Assembly: GCA_035505915.1 (NCBI GenBank)
Contig: DATJQI010000076.1
Span: forward strand, 1 to 57,522
Source: 40CM-2-70-7 sp035505915
GTDB taxonomy: Bacteria; Gemmatimonadota; Gemmatimonadetes; Gemmatimonadales; GWC2-71-9
Length of the DNA: 57,522 nucleotides
Direction of reading: 5' to 3'
Below the pieces are notes generated by a model that saw nothing but the letters and a program-made list of their open reading frames with translations, searched no databases and had not been told where the DNA came from. Position numbers and translations under genes: made by a program. Shown piece after piece: positions 8,006 to 16,947 of this stretch (positions are counted from its first letter, which is position 1; each line of letters begins with the position of its first letter).

Positions 8006-9298
8006 ATGACGACTCCCCCTCCCGATCGCTGGGGCTGGCGTGACGCCCCGGCCCGTTCCAGCGCCGAGTGGCCGCGGCTGGCGGAGTTCGCCGCCCGGGC
8101 CCGCGCGGAAGGGCTCGACCAGACCCTGGTGTGCGGGATGGGAGGCTCGAGTCTCACGCCGTGGGTGCTGGCCGAGAGCTTCGGCTCGAAGCAGCTGCGG
8201 GTCCTGGACAGCACCGATCCGGGCGCGGTGCGCGCGGCCGAGCGGTGGGCCGACCCGTCCCGCACCCTGTTCCTCATCACCAGCAAGTCGGGCACGACGG
8301 TCGAGTCGCTGGCCGCCCTGCATCATTTCTTCCGCCTCGCCCCTCCCGGGCACTTTGCCGCGATCACCGACCCCGGAACTCCCCTCGAGCACCGGGCCCG
8401 GGCCGAGCACTGGCGCGGCGTCTTCGCGCATCCGGCGGACGTCGGGGGCCGGTACGCCGCGCTGACCGTCGTGGGGATGCTGCCGCTGGCGCTGATCGGA
8501 GGGCCCGGTGCCGAGCTGCTCGAGCGGGCCCGCACGGTCGACTTGGAGCAGGCGCAGGCGCTGGGCGGCCGGATCGCGGGCGGCAACGGTCTCCTGCCGC
8601 TCGCATTTCCCCCGCCCATCCAGTCGCTCGGCATGTGGGTCGAGCAGCTGGTGGCCGAGAGCACCGGAAAGGCCGGCCGGGGTGTCGTTCCGATCGTCGC
8701 CGCCAGCCCGGCTCCGGGAGCGCGGGGCGCCGATCCCGTGGATCTGGGCCGGGAGTTCCTGAGCTGGGAGTACGCGACCGTCGAGATCTGCCGCCGGATC
8801 GACGTGAATCCGTTCGATCAGCCGGACGTCGAGGCGGCGAAGGTCCTGGCCCGGGCCGAGCTGGCCCGGCCGGCCGGCACCCCCGCCGACCCTCCCCGCA
8901 CCCTGACCCCGGTGGGGCTGGCCGCCGGCGCCAAGGCCGGTGACTACGTCGCGATCCTCGTGTATCTGCCGCAGACCCGGGATCACGATTCCCGGCTGGC
9001 AGCGCTCGGCCGCCGGTGGGGAGATGCCACGGGGTGTCCGGTCACCACGGCGTACGGCCCGCGGTACCTCCACTCGACCGGCCAGTTACATAAGGGTGGA
9101 CCGAACACCGGACTCTTCCTGGTAGTCACCGCCGACCCGGACGGAGACATCGCGATTCCCGAGCTGAACACGACCTTCGCGAAGCTGGAACGTGCCCAGG
9201 CGATCGGAGACGTCAAGGCGCTGCTCGCCAAGGGACGACGCGTCGCCCATGTGCATCTGCGGGATCCGGAGGACTGGAGCCAGCTTGCGCCGCGCTAG
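8006..9298 (+). CDS. pgi: Glucose-6-phosphate isomerase (TalPGI-type, stand-alone)
   Basis: 430 aa, ATG at 8006; an in-frame upstream extension would run into the divergent promoter region and lacks homology. It interconverts glucose-6-phosphate and fructose-6-phosphate. SIS-fold motifs are visible: GMGGSSLTP near residue 46, the sugar-phosphate loop TSKSGTTVES, and the C-terminal signature GPRYLHSTGQLHKGGPN. The C-terminal form resembles the isomerase half of bifunctional transaldolase/isomerase proteins, but no transaldolase domain is present here. It is cytoplasmic. The downstream phosphodiesterase gene starts inside its last codons. Confidence 0.85.
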   Translation: MTTPPPDRWGWRDAPARSSAEWPRLAEFAARARAEGLDQTLVCGMGGSSLTPWVLAESFGSKQLRVLDSTDPGAVRAAERWADPSRTLFLITSKSGTTVESLAALHHFFRLAPPGHFAAITDPGTPLEHRARAEHWRGVFAHPADVGGRYAALTVVGMLPLALIGGPGAELLERARTVDLEQAQALGGRIAGGNGLLPLAFPPPIQSLGMWVEQLVAESTGKAGRGVVPIVAASPAPGARGADPVDLGREFLSWEYATVEICRRIDVNPFDQPDVEAAKVLARAELARPAGTPADPPRTLTPVGLAAGAKAGDYVAILVYLPQTRDHDSRLAALGRRWGDATGCPVTTAYGPRYLHSTGQLHKGGPNTGLFLVVTADPDGDIAIPELNTTFAKLERAQAIGDVKALLAKGRRVAHVHLRDPEDWSQLAPR

Positions 9299-10487
9299 AT
9301 GGATCTTCCCCACGGTCGCCATCCTCGTGCCGCGTCTCCTCGCGGCCCAGGCGGACCGGCCCCTCGTGCTGGTGGTGGGCTTCGACGGTTTCCGCCGCAG
9401 CTACGTCGACCACGACTCACTGCCCAGCCTCCACGCGCTCGCGGCCGGGGGAGTGCTCGCCGACGCGATGATCCCGTCCTTTCCCAGCGTCACCTTCCCC
9501 AACTGGTATGCGATGGCCACCGGGCTCTATCCGGAGCATTCGGGGATCGTGAACAACACGTTCTACGACCCGGCGCTGCACGCCGGCTTCAAGTACTCGG
9601 ATTCCACGGGCCGGCAGGCGCGCTGGTACGGAGGAGAGCCCATCTGGAACACGGCGACCCGCCAGGGGCATCGGGTGGGGACAATGTTCTGGGTGGGATC
9701 CGACGCCGGGGTGGGCGGGACGACGCCCACGTACTGGCGGCCCTACGATCGTCACGTGTCCTTCGAGGACCGGATCGCGCAGGTCTTCCAGTGGATCGAC
9801 CTCCCCGCCGGTCAGCGTCCGGACCTCGTGATGATGTACTTCGAGGAACCCGATCACACCGGTCACGACTGGGGCCCGGATGGTCCCCAGACCGCCGCGG
9901 CCGCCGCCCGGGTGGACAGCATGCTGGGGAAGCTCGTGGACGGTCTCAAGTCCCGCGGTCTGTTCGACCGAGTCAACCTCGTGGTGCTGGCCGATCACGG
10001 CATGGCGCAGACGGCGCCGGATCGGCTGATCTATCTCTCGGACGTGGTCGACTCGAACGCGGTGCGGGTCGTGTCGCTCTCGCCGCTCCTGACGATCGCA
10101 CCGCGGGACGGGGACGTCCCGGGTCTCGAGGACCGGCTCTCGCGCCTGCCGCATCTCTCGGTCTGGCGCCGCGAGGCGATGCCGGCGCGCTTTCACTACG
10201 GGGACAACGCGCGCATCACGCCCCTCGTGGGACTCGTGGACGTGGGGTGGACGTTGGAGGCCAGCCGGAAGGACACGCTGCGAGGTCGCGGGAACCACGG
10301 GTACGACAACGGCGATCCGTCGATGGCGGCGCTGTTCGTGGCGCACGGCCCGGCGTTCCGCGCCGGCGCGCGCCTCGCCCCCTTTCCCAATGTCGACGTC
10401 TACGACCTCATCGCGCGGCTCGTCGGCGTGCAGCCCGCCGCGAACGACGGCACCATCGACGTGTTCTCCGGCGTCCTCACCCGCTAG
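9285..10487 (+). CDS. Secreted nucleotide pyrophosphatase/phosphodiesterase (ENPP family)
   Basis: 400 aa. The start is most likely TTG 9285, nested within the end of pgi and preceded by GGAGG. From there a signal peptide (WIFPTVAILVPRLLAAQ) leads directly into the alkaline-phosphatase-like fold. Metal and nucleophile motifs are in place: GFDGFRR, the threonine nucleophile in SVTFPNWY, EEPDHTGHDWGP, LADHGMAQ and GNHGYDN. The family cleaves phosphodiester or pyrophosphate bonds of nucleotides or lipid head groups outside the cytoplasm; the substrate cannot be told from sequence. It converges with the next gene, and the two stop codons share the four bases CTAG. Confidence 0.8.
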   Translation: MRRARWIFPTVAILVPRLLAAQADRPLVLVVGFDGFRRSYVDHDSLPSLHALAAGGVLADAMIPSFPSVTFPNWYAMATGLYPEHSGIVNNTFYDPALHAGFKYSDSTGRQARWYGGEPIWNTATRQGHRVGTMFWVGSDAGVGGTTPTYWRPYDRHVSFEDRIAQVFQWIDLPAGQRPDLVMMYFEEPDHTGHDWGPDGPQTAAAAARVDSMLGKLVDGLKSRGLFDRVNLVVLADHGMAQTAPDRLIYLSDVVDSNAVRVVSLSPLLTIAPRDGDVPGLEDRLSRLPHLSVWRREAMPARFHYGDNARITPLVGLVDVGWTLEASRKDTLRGRGNHGYDNGDPSMAALFVAHGPAFRAGARLAPFPNVDVYDLIARLVGVQPAANDGTIDVFSGVLTR

Positions 10488-12826
10488 CGGTCGTCGCCGT
10501 CCCCGTCCGCCGGGCGCCCGGGCAGGTAGGTGCGGTGCGGCGCCGGCAGCGGCTCCCGGGGTCTCACGCTTTCCCAGATCTCCTGATTCAGGATCGTTTC
10601 GTCCGCCAGGTCCGGCCCAACGAAGTCGCCGTCGGTGAGCCGGGAGCTCGAGTGCTTCCCGTTGAGCTCATCGAGCGGCCAGCGCGGGGCCACCGCGCGG
10701 AACGGCGTGAGATCGGCCCGGGCGGCGAAGGCGTGACTGAGCGGCGTCGCGCCCGCGTCGTACTGGGACAGGGGCGGGAGTCCGAGGAAGAGCCCGATGG
10801 TGCGCAACACCGAGCTGGTCGAATAGAACGTGCTGTCCACCACGCCGCGCCGGGCGTAGGGCGACGCGAGCACGAGGACCGACCGGTGCGCGTCCACATG
10901 GTCGGGCCCGTCCTGCGCGTCGTCCTCGATGGCGAAGAGCGCGAGGCTGGGCCAGGCGCGTGACCGTGACAGCCGATCCACGACCTGTCCCAGGGCGAGA
11001 TCGTTGTCGGCCACCATCGCGCGCGGCGTGGGATGGTTGGCCCCCCGGCCCTCGGTGTGGTCGCGGGGCAGGTAGAGAATCACCAGGGCGGGGAACGTGT
11101 CCCGCTGGTCCCACGCCGCCACGGAGTCGCCGAAGATCCGCGCGCGCGCCGTGTCCCGGATGGCGAGCTCGAAGCCGGGATACTCGGGCACCGTGATCCC
11201 CTCGAGTCCGGGCATGTTGGGCAGGTGCCGGCCCGCCGAATCCAGGTGGACCGCCTCGCCGAAGTTCACCACCCAGCGCCCGGCCCGCCGGGCCGCGTCC
11301 CAGAGATAGGCGCCGCGCGGGTTGACCAGGTCCTCCCCGTCGTCCAGGTCCCAGTCGCGGCGGTCCGAGTACACCGCGGGCCAGGTCTTCTCGTTGTAGT
11401 CCCCCGCGAACGCCCGGTCGGTCCATTCGTGCCCGTCCGCCGAAACTTCGCCGTCCACGTAGAGATTGTCGAAGAGCACCCACTGGGCCGTGAGCGCGTG
11501 GACGTTCGGGGTGACCGAGTCGTTGAAGATCGCGAGCGACCGATCACCATTCCCGCGGGCCACGTCCCCCAGGACCTGGTCGTAGGTCCGGTTCTCCCGG
11601 ATGACGTAGACCACGTGGCGGATCGGCGGCAGCTCGGGCGGGGCCCCCCGCAGGCCGGGGTTGGAGAAGGGCGAGAGGGCGAGCACCCGCGCGGTGCTGG
11701 CGGCGAGGCCAAGGGAGTCGGGCACCGGAATGACCGACACCGAGCCGCGGATCAGGTCCGCGATGTAGGGACCGGCCGGATTCGGGGCCGAGCCCAGGCC
11801 CTTCCCGTTGGTCACATAGAGCGTGTCGCCCCGCGGCGAGACGGCGACCCCGGTGGGATACCAGCCCACCGGAATGAGCCCCCGGACCGTGGGCGCCGGC
11901 GTGGTGACGTCGACCACCGCGACCGCATTGTTGCCGGCCAGCGCCACGAAGAGGCGGCGGCCGTCGGGGGTGAGCGCCAGCGCGTTGGGGTCGCTCCCCA
12001 GCGGGGCCCCGCGCGTCAGCGCCACCGAGAGACGGTCCGTCACCCGTTCCGAATCGAGATCCAGCCGCGCGACGGTGTTGGCGCCGGCCAGGGCCGCGAA
12101 GAGCTGCCGGCCGCGGAGGGCGAGCGCCGATGGGTGCGGGCCGACCTCGATGCGGCGCCCGGGACCCAGACCGGTCCCCGCCAGCCGGAAGCGCTCGATC
12201 GACGAGTCACCCCAGTTGCTCACGTAGAGAGATGCCGAGTCCGCCACGACCGTGTAAGGCCGATGCCCCACGGCGGCCCGCGCGAGGACTTCGAGCGACC
12301 GTGCGTCGAGCAGATAGACCGAATCGCTGAGGTTTCCCACCACCGCCACCAGATCCCGCCCCGGCACCACCGCCAGCCCGCCCGGGAAGACCTTCCCCGA
12401 GAACGGCGCCAGGGCGACGCTGTCCACCGACCGGGAGCCGTGGCCATAGACCACCCGGTACACCCGGTTGGTGCTCCCGCCCGAGGCCCAGACCGTATCC
12501 GCCCCTCCGCCGGCCCCGCCGCGCCTGGCCAGCCCGAGCCACGCCGAGCGGAACGTGAGGGAGTCGACGACGCGGGCGGCCAGCGGGTCCACGGTCCAGA
12601 GGCCGTTCGCGGCGTGGCCATCGACGGTGACCAGCAGATGCCCGTCGGAGAGCCGGAGGATATTGAGAGGCAACGTGCCGACGGGGATCTGCTTCCCGGC
12701 GGGCGCGATGCGCCACCCCGACGGGAGCACGATGACACCGCCGCCCTGGGCGCCGGGGACGAGGCGGCGGGCCGCCGCGGCGGCGCAGAGGAGCGCCGTG
12801 AGGGAGAAGGCTATCTTGCGGACCAT
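10484..12826 (-). CDS. Secreted YncE-like beta-propeller fused to phosphoesterase (PF04185-like)
   Basis: 780 aa. The ATG at 12826 sits four bases after a TATATTG element. A signal peptide (residues 1-20) is followed by a seven-bladed-propeller-like region (about 40-380) with repeated NWGDSSIERF, AGANTVARLD and AGNNAVAVVD blades. A phosphoesterase domain of the phospholipase C/acid phosphatase superfamily begins near residue 404 (VVYVIRENRTYDQVLGD) and includes DGHEWTD, YLPRDHTEG, DDAQDGPDHVDAH and SPYARRG. The family hydrolyses phosphate esters with a metal centre. The propeller may bind substrate or cell surface. The gene is divergent from the mannosidase over only a few dozen bases. Confidence 0.8.
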   Translation of the reverse strand: MVRKIAFSLTALLCAAAAARRLVPGAQGGGVIVLPSGWRIAPAGKQIPVGTLPLNILRLSDGHLLVTVDGHAANGLWTVDPLAARVVDSLTFRSAWLGLARRGGAGGGADTVWASGGSTNRVYRVVYGHGSRSVDSVALAPFSGKVFPGGLAVVPGRDLVAVVGNLSDSVYLLDARSLEVLARAAVGHRPYTVVADSASLYVSNWGDSSIERFRLAGTGLGPGRRIEVGPHPSALALRGRQLFAALAGANTVARLDLDSERVTDRLSVALTRGAPLGSDPNALALTPDGRRLFVALAGNNAVAVVDVTTPAPTVRGLIPVGWYPTGVAVSPRGDTLYVTNGKGLGSAPNPAGPYIADLIRGSVSVIPVPDSLGLAASTARVLALSPFSNPGLRGAPPELPPIRHVVYVIRENRTYDQVLGDVARGNGDRSLAIFNDSVTPNVHALTAQWVLFDNLYVDGEVSADGHEWTDRAFAGDYNEKTWPAVYSDRRDWDLDDGEDLVNPRGAYLWDAARRAGRWVVNFGEAVHLDSAGRHLPNMPGLEGITVPEYPGFELAIRDTARARIFGDSVAAWDQRDTFPALVILYLPRDHTEGRGANHPTPRAMVADNDLALGQVVDRLSRSRAWPSLALFAIEDDAQDGPDHVDAHRSVLVLASPYARRGVVDSTFYSTSSVLRTIGLFLGLPPLSQYDAGATPLSHAFAARADLTPFRAVAPRWPLDELNGKHSSSRLTDGDFVGPDLADETILNQEIWESVRPREPLPAPHRTYLPGRPADGDGDDR

Positions 12827-12830
12827 GCCG

Positions 12831-12837
12831 CAATATA
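12831..12837 (-). promoter_or_regulatory. Putative -10 element TATATTG of the phosphoesterase gene
   Basis: Minus-strand TATATTG, followed by CGGC and the ATG at 12826. The four-base gap implies a leaderless message. On the plus strand the overlapping TATAGA (12834-12839) could serve the divergent mannosidase gene. Confidence 0.45.
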
Positions 12838-12865
12838 GACCGTGGCGCGCCGGGCCGGAGGGATC

Positions 12866-15484
12866 GTGACACTGACGTTTCATTTGATTCCCCACACGCA
12901 CTGGGACCGCGAGTGGTATCTGCCACGCGCGGCCTTCACCGCGCGCCTCGTCCCCGCCGTGGACGACCTGCTCGCCTTTCTCGAAACCGACGCTTCCTAC
13001 CGCTCCTTTCTCCTCGACGGCCAGACGGTCCTCGTCGAGGACTATCTCGCCGTCCGCCCCGACCGCGAGGCCCAAGTCCGCGCCCTCGCGCAGGCCGGCC
13101 GGCTGCAGCTCGGCCCCTGGTACGTGCTCGCGGACGAGCTGATCCCGTCGGGCGAGTCGCTGATCCGCAACCTGCTCTTCGGAGCCGCCGACGCGGCCCG
13201 GTGGGGGGGGCGTCTCGAGGCGCTGTACTCCCCCGACGCGTTCGGTCATCCCGCGGCGCTTCCGGCGTTGGCGCGCGGCTTCGGTCTCAAGGTGGGCGCG
13301 CTCTGGCGCGGGCTCGGCGGAGAGCCGGGCCAGGCGCGGGACGCCTACCGGTGGCGGGGCAGCGACGGGAGCGAGGTGATCATCTGGCACTTCCCGTCCG
13401 ACGGATACGAGGTGGGGGCCGCGCTCCCGGTCGATCGGGACCGCCTGGCCCAGGCCTGGACGCCGCTCCGGGCCGAGCTGACGCGCCGCGCGGCGACCAC
13501 CCACATCGCCGTTCCCGTCGGCGCCGATCATCACGCGCCGCGCCCCGATCTCCCCGCGCTGCGGGACCGGCTGGCCGAGCTCGAGCCGGGTCACGCCGTG
13601 CGGATCTCCCGGCTCGACGAATTCCTGCGCGACTTCGCCCGCGAGGCCACCCAGGCCCCGGAGCTCTCCGGCGAGCTGCGCTGGTCGTACCGCTACACCT
13701 GGACCCTGCAGGGCGTCCACGGAACGCGGGCTCCGCTCAAGCGCCGGCACGCGCGCGCGGAGCTGCACCTCGAGCGGGTCGTGGAGCCGCTGGTGGCGCT
13801 CGCGCGGCGGGCCGGAGGGCGCGACCGCCGGCCCCTGCTCGAGCGCGCGTGGCGGACGCTGATACGGGGCCAGTTCCACGACACGCTCTGCGGGACCTGC
13901 GTCGACCCCGTCGCACGCGCTCTCGAGTCCCGCCTCGACACGGTCGAGGCCTCCGCCCGGGAGCTGGCCGACGCGGCCGCCGACGACCTGTCGGGCCACG
14001 ATCCCGATCTCGCGCGCGAGCCCGGCGGGCGGTCGGCGCTCTGGCTCTGGAATCCCGTGGCGCGCAGCCGCGCCGGGCTGGTCGTGGCGGACACGACCTG
14101 GTTCCGGCGGGATGTACTGGTGGGCCCGCCCGGAAACCGGGGGCCCCGCGAAGGTCCCGGGGCTCCGGATTTCGCGCTGGTGGGTCCGGAGGGCGACCCG
14201 ATTCCGGTGCAGGTGCTGGGGCGCCGCGCCGACGTCGAGCGGCGGGACGCGCCGCGGAGCTATCCCGATGCGGACGAAGTCGACCGCGTGCGGATCGCGT
14301 TCCACGCGCCCGCGCTGGACGGATTGTCGGCGGCCGTACTGCGGCCGGGCGCGCCCGCCGCTTCCCGCCGTGACCCCGCTTCAGGTGCCCGGGTGCGGGG
14401 TCGGACCCTCGCCAACGACTTTCTGGAAGTTTCCGTGGAGCCGGACGGCGCGCTGACGCTCGTGGACCGCCGGACCGGCGAAGAGTATCACGATCTCCTG
14501 CGGCTCGAGGAGGGCGGGGACGCGGGGGACCTGTACACCTTCTGCCCGCCGGACCCGGATCGCGTGGTCCGGGCCACGAAGTCCCTGCGCGTGCGCCGCC
14601 TGGCGGGCGGGCCCTTGCTGGCGGCGCTCGAGGTGCACGCCGCCGTTCCGGGGGCCACGGCGCGCCTCGTCGCGCAGGTATTCGATCAGAGCCCGGTGGT
14701 GCGGTGCGTCATCGATGTCACGAACCGGGGGCGTGATCACCGCCTCCGGCTGCGCTGTCCCGTGGGTGTCGCGGGGGCCGCCGTGGCGGGGCAGGCGTTC
14801 GGGTCGGTCGCCCGCGCGCCGCTCACCGTGCGGGCCGAGGACTTCCCCCGGGAAACCCCGGTCGCGACGGCGCCCGCCCACCGCTTCGTCGCGGCCGCGG
14901 AACGCGATCGCGGGCTGGCGCTGCTCGCGCCCGGATTCTTCGAGTACGAGTGGACCGAGGACGGCGACCTGGTCTTCACCGTTCTGCGGGGGGTGGGAGA
15001 GCTTTCCCGCGCCGATCTCCGCACCCGGCCCGGCCACGCCGGATGGCCGGTGGCCACGCCCGCCGCCCAGTGCCCGGGGACCACTCGCGTGGAGCTGGGC
15101 CTCGTGGCGGTCGGCCGCGCCGACCTGGAGCGGGGCGAGACCCTGCCCGAGCTCTGGGAAGACGTCTTTCTTCCGCCTCGCGCGCGCTGGCTCCGCGGCG
15201 GCGATCTTCCAGAGCGGCCCGATTTCGGAGTGACCCTGGACGGCCGCGGCCTGGTGCTGTCGGCCGTGAAGCCGGCCCAGGCCGGCTCGGGAATGATTCT
15301 CCGCTGCTACAACGCCCGGCGCGAGCGGGTGGTCGGAGCCTGGCGGCTTCCTGACGGCATCCGGACGGCGCATCGCGTTCGGGCCGACGAACGGGAAGCC
15401 GAGCCGCTCGTCGTCGAAGGCCGCGGCCATACCGTCCGGTTCCTCGCCGAGCCGCACGAGATCGTCACCATCCTCATCACCTAG
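12866..15484 (+). CDS. Alpha-mannosidase, glycoside hydrolase family 38
   Basis: 872 aa from GTG 12866. GTG 12842 is also in frame but would precede the likely transcription start, whereas 12866 follows GGAGGG. GH38 enzymes are retaining, zinc-dependent exo-alpha-mannosidases. The metal-binding signature HTHWDREWY is at residues 10-18, and the nucleophile region YSPDAFGHP places the catalytic Asp at 124. The helical middle domain has GQFHDTLCGTCVD, and the large C-terminal beta domain follows. No signal peptide is present, so it should act on imported or cytoplasmic glycans. It is followed six bases later by an esterase gene, forming a two-gene unit. Confidence 0.88.
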   Translation: MTLTFHLIPHTHWDREWYLPRAAFTARLVPAVDDLLAFLETDASYRSFLLDGQTVLVEDYLAVRPDREAQVRALAQAGRLQLGPWYVLADELIPSGESLIRNLLFGAADAARWGGRLEALYSPDAFGHPAALPALARGFGLKVGALWRGLGGEPGQARDAYRWRGSDGSEVIIWHFPSDGYEVGAALPVDRDRLAQAWTPLRAELTRRAATTHIAVPVGADHHAPRPDLPALRDRLAELEPGHAVRISRLDEFLRDFAREATQAPELSGELRWSYRYTWTLQGVHGTRAPLKRRHARAELHLERVVEPLVALARRAGGRDRRPLLERAWRTLIRGQFHDTLCGTCVDPVARALESRLDTVEASARELADAAADDLSGHDPDLAREPGGRSALWLWNPVARSRAGLVVADTTWFRRDVLVGPPGNRGPREGPGAPDFALVGPEGDPIPVQVLGRRADVERRDAPRSYPDADEVDRVRIAFHAPALDGLSAAVLRPGAPAASRRDPASGARVRGRTLANDFLEVSVEPDGALTLVDRRTGEEYHDLLRLEEGGDAGDLYTFCPPDPDRVVRATKSLRVRRLAGGPLLAALEVHAAVPGATARLVAQVFDQSPVVRCVIDVTNRGRDHRLRLRCPVGVAGAAVAGQAFGSVARAPLTVRAEDFPRETPVATAPAHRFVAAAERDRGLALLAPGFFEYEWTEDGDLVFTVLRGVGELSRADLRTRPGHAGWPVATPAAQCPGTTRVELGLVAVGRADLERGETLPELWEDVFLPPRARWLRGGDLPERPDFGVTLDGRGLVLSAVKPAQAGSGMILRCYNARRERVVGAWRLPDGIRTAHRVRADEREAEPLVVEGRGHTVRFLAEPHEIVTILIT

Positions 15485-15490
15485 AGGCGC

Positions 15491-16126
15491 ATGGACGAGC
15501 ACTTCATCCGCGTCGACCGCACCGCCCGCTACGTCACGCTGGGAGATCCCGGACCGTCACTGAAGGAGATCTGGATGGTCTGCCACGGCTACGGACAGCT
15601 GGCGGCCCGCTTCGCGCGCGGGTTTGAGCCGCTCGCCGACGGCACGCGGCTGATCGTGGCGCCGGAAGGGCTCTCCCGCTTCTACATCGACCGGTCCCAG
15701 CAGCAGATGATGGGAGCGTCCTGGATGACCCGGGAGGACCGCCTGCACGAGATCGCGGACTACCTGGCGTATCTCGACGCGGTCTACGGCGAAGTGCGGG
15801 CCCGGGTGGGCCGCGACGTCCCCGTCACGGCGCTGGGCTTCTCGCAGGGGGTCGCCACGGCCACGCGGTGGGCGGCGCGCACGGCGGCGCCGCTCCGGCG
15901 CCTCGTGATCTGGGGCGGGACCCTGCCTCCGGAAGTGGACCTTTCGGTCTTCAAGGGGCACCGGGTCACGGTGGTGTGCGGTGATCGAGACGAGCTCGTC
16001 ACCGCGAAGGTGCGGGGCGTCGAAGCGGAGCGCTGGCGCGCCGCGGATGTTCCCGTGGAGACCCGGATCTTTCCGGGCGGGCACGAGGTGCCCGACGACG
16101 TGCTGGCGGAGGTGGTGCGAAGCTAA
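15491..16126 (+). CDS. Alpha/beta hydrolase of the phospholipase/carboxylesterase family
   Basis: 211 aa, ATG six bases after the mannosidase stop. The compact alpha/beta fold has its nucleophile Ser in GFSQG, the acid in CGDRDELV and the His in FPGGHEVP, in the right order and spacing for the family. An HGYGQ oxyanion-hole motif lies near residue 32. There is no signal peptide, so it is cytoplasmic. Co-transcription with GH38 mannosidase suggests removal of acyl groups from sugars or a general esterase role; this is inference. It converges with the permease gene, and the two stop codons overlap over four bases. Confidence 0.75.
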   Translation: MDEHFIRVDRTARYVTLGDPGPSLKEIWMVCHGYGQLAARFARGFEPLADGTRLIVAPEGLSRFYIDRSQQQMMGASWMTREDRLHEIADYLAYLDAVYGEVRARVGRDVPVTALGFSQGVATATRWAARTAAPLRRLVIWGGTLPPEVDLSVFKGHRVTVVCGDRDELVTAKVRGVEAERWRAADVPVETRIFPGGHEVPDDVLAEVVRS

Positions 16127-16947
16127 CGGCGTTCGCGGAGCGCGTCGCCCACCAGAGTGCACGCCACCACGACGAGGACCAGCGCGACTCCCGGCGCCGC
16201 GGCGACCCACGGCGCATTGACGAGCGTGTCGCGGCCCGAGGCGATCATGGTACCCCACGATGCCGTCGGGGGCTGCACGCCGAGCCCCAGGTAGGACAAG
16301 CCGGCCTCGAGGAGGATGGCGTTCCCCACGCCCAGCGCGGCCGCCACCACCACGGGCGTCATGGCGTTCGGCAGGAGGTGCCGCCACAGGACGCGCGCCC
16401 GCGTGGCGCCGAGGGCGCGCGCGCTCTGCGCGAATCCCCGAGCGTCGAGAGCGCGGACCTCGCCGTACACCAGCCGTGCGATCCCCATCCAGCCCGTGAG
16501 CCCGAGCACCACGATGACGAGCCCCGCCGACGGACTCCAGAGTGCCGCGAGCAGGAGGAGCAGGACGACCCGGGGCAGGGCCAGCGCGAAGTAGGTCGCC
16601 GCGAGCAGGCTCCGCGACAGGGCCCCCCGGCCGGCGCCCGCGAGTCCGCCCACCACGCAGCCCACCGCGATCGAGATCGCGACGGCGAGCGCGCCGACCC
16701 CGAGCGAGATCCGCGCGCCGTAGGCGAGGCGCGTCCAGACATCCCGGCCGAACCGGTCCGTCCCGAGGAGGTGCCGGGTTCCGTGCCGGTCGGTGGCGAA
16801 GGGCGGCAGGAACCGGGTCGCGCTGACTTCGCGCTGCCGGTCGGGGTGTCCGTCGGTGACGAGGGGCGCGGCGACCGCGATGAGGACGGCGGCGGCGAGG
16901 ATCAGGAGTCCGGTGCGGCCGCGGGCATCGCGCCAGAGACGCCTCAC
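16123..16947 (-). CDS. ABC transporter permease, DppC/OppC type
   Basis: 274 aa. GTG at 16947 overlaps the stop of the upstream permease gene (GTGA). A first transmembrane helix (LLILAAAVLIAVAAPLV) and periplasmic loop with HLLGTDRFGRDVWTRL, then five more helices, match the DppC topology. The cytoplasmic EAA loop (SARALGATRARVLWRHLLPN) that contacts the ATPase is present. It forms a heterodimeric channel with the neighbour at 16944-17912. A peptide-class substrate is assumed, but this class also carries oligosaccharides and nickel. No ATPase gene lies in the window. Confidence 0.88.
   Translation of the reverse strand: MRRLWRDARGRTGLLILAAAVLIAVAAPLVTDGHPDRQREVSATRFLPPFATDRHGTRHLLGTDRFGRDVWTRLAYGARISLGVGALAVAISIAVGCVVGGLAGAGRGALSRSLLAATYFALALPRVVLLLLLAALWSPSAGLVIVVLGLTGWMGIARLVYGEVRALDARGFAQSARALGATRARVLWRHLLPNAMTPVVVAAALGVGNAILLEAGLSYLGLGVQPPTASWGTMIASGRDTLVNAPWVAAAPGVALVLVVVACTLVGDALRERR

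Noticed and set aside
12827..14305. N-terminal extension of the phosphoesterase frame across the mannosidase gene
   Set aside because: It would overlap GH38 on the opposite strand. The signal peptide and promoter element place the start at 12826.
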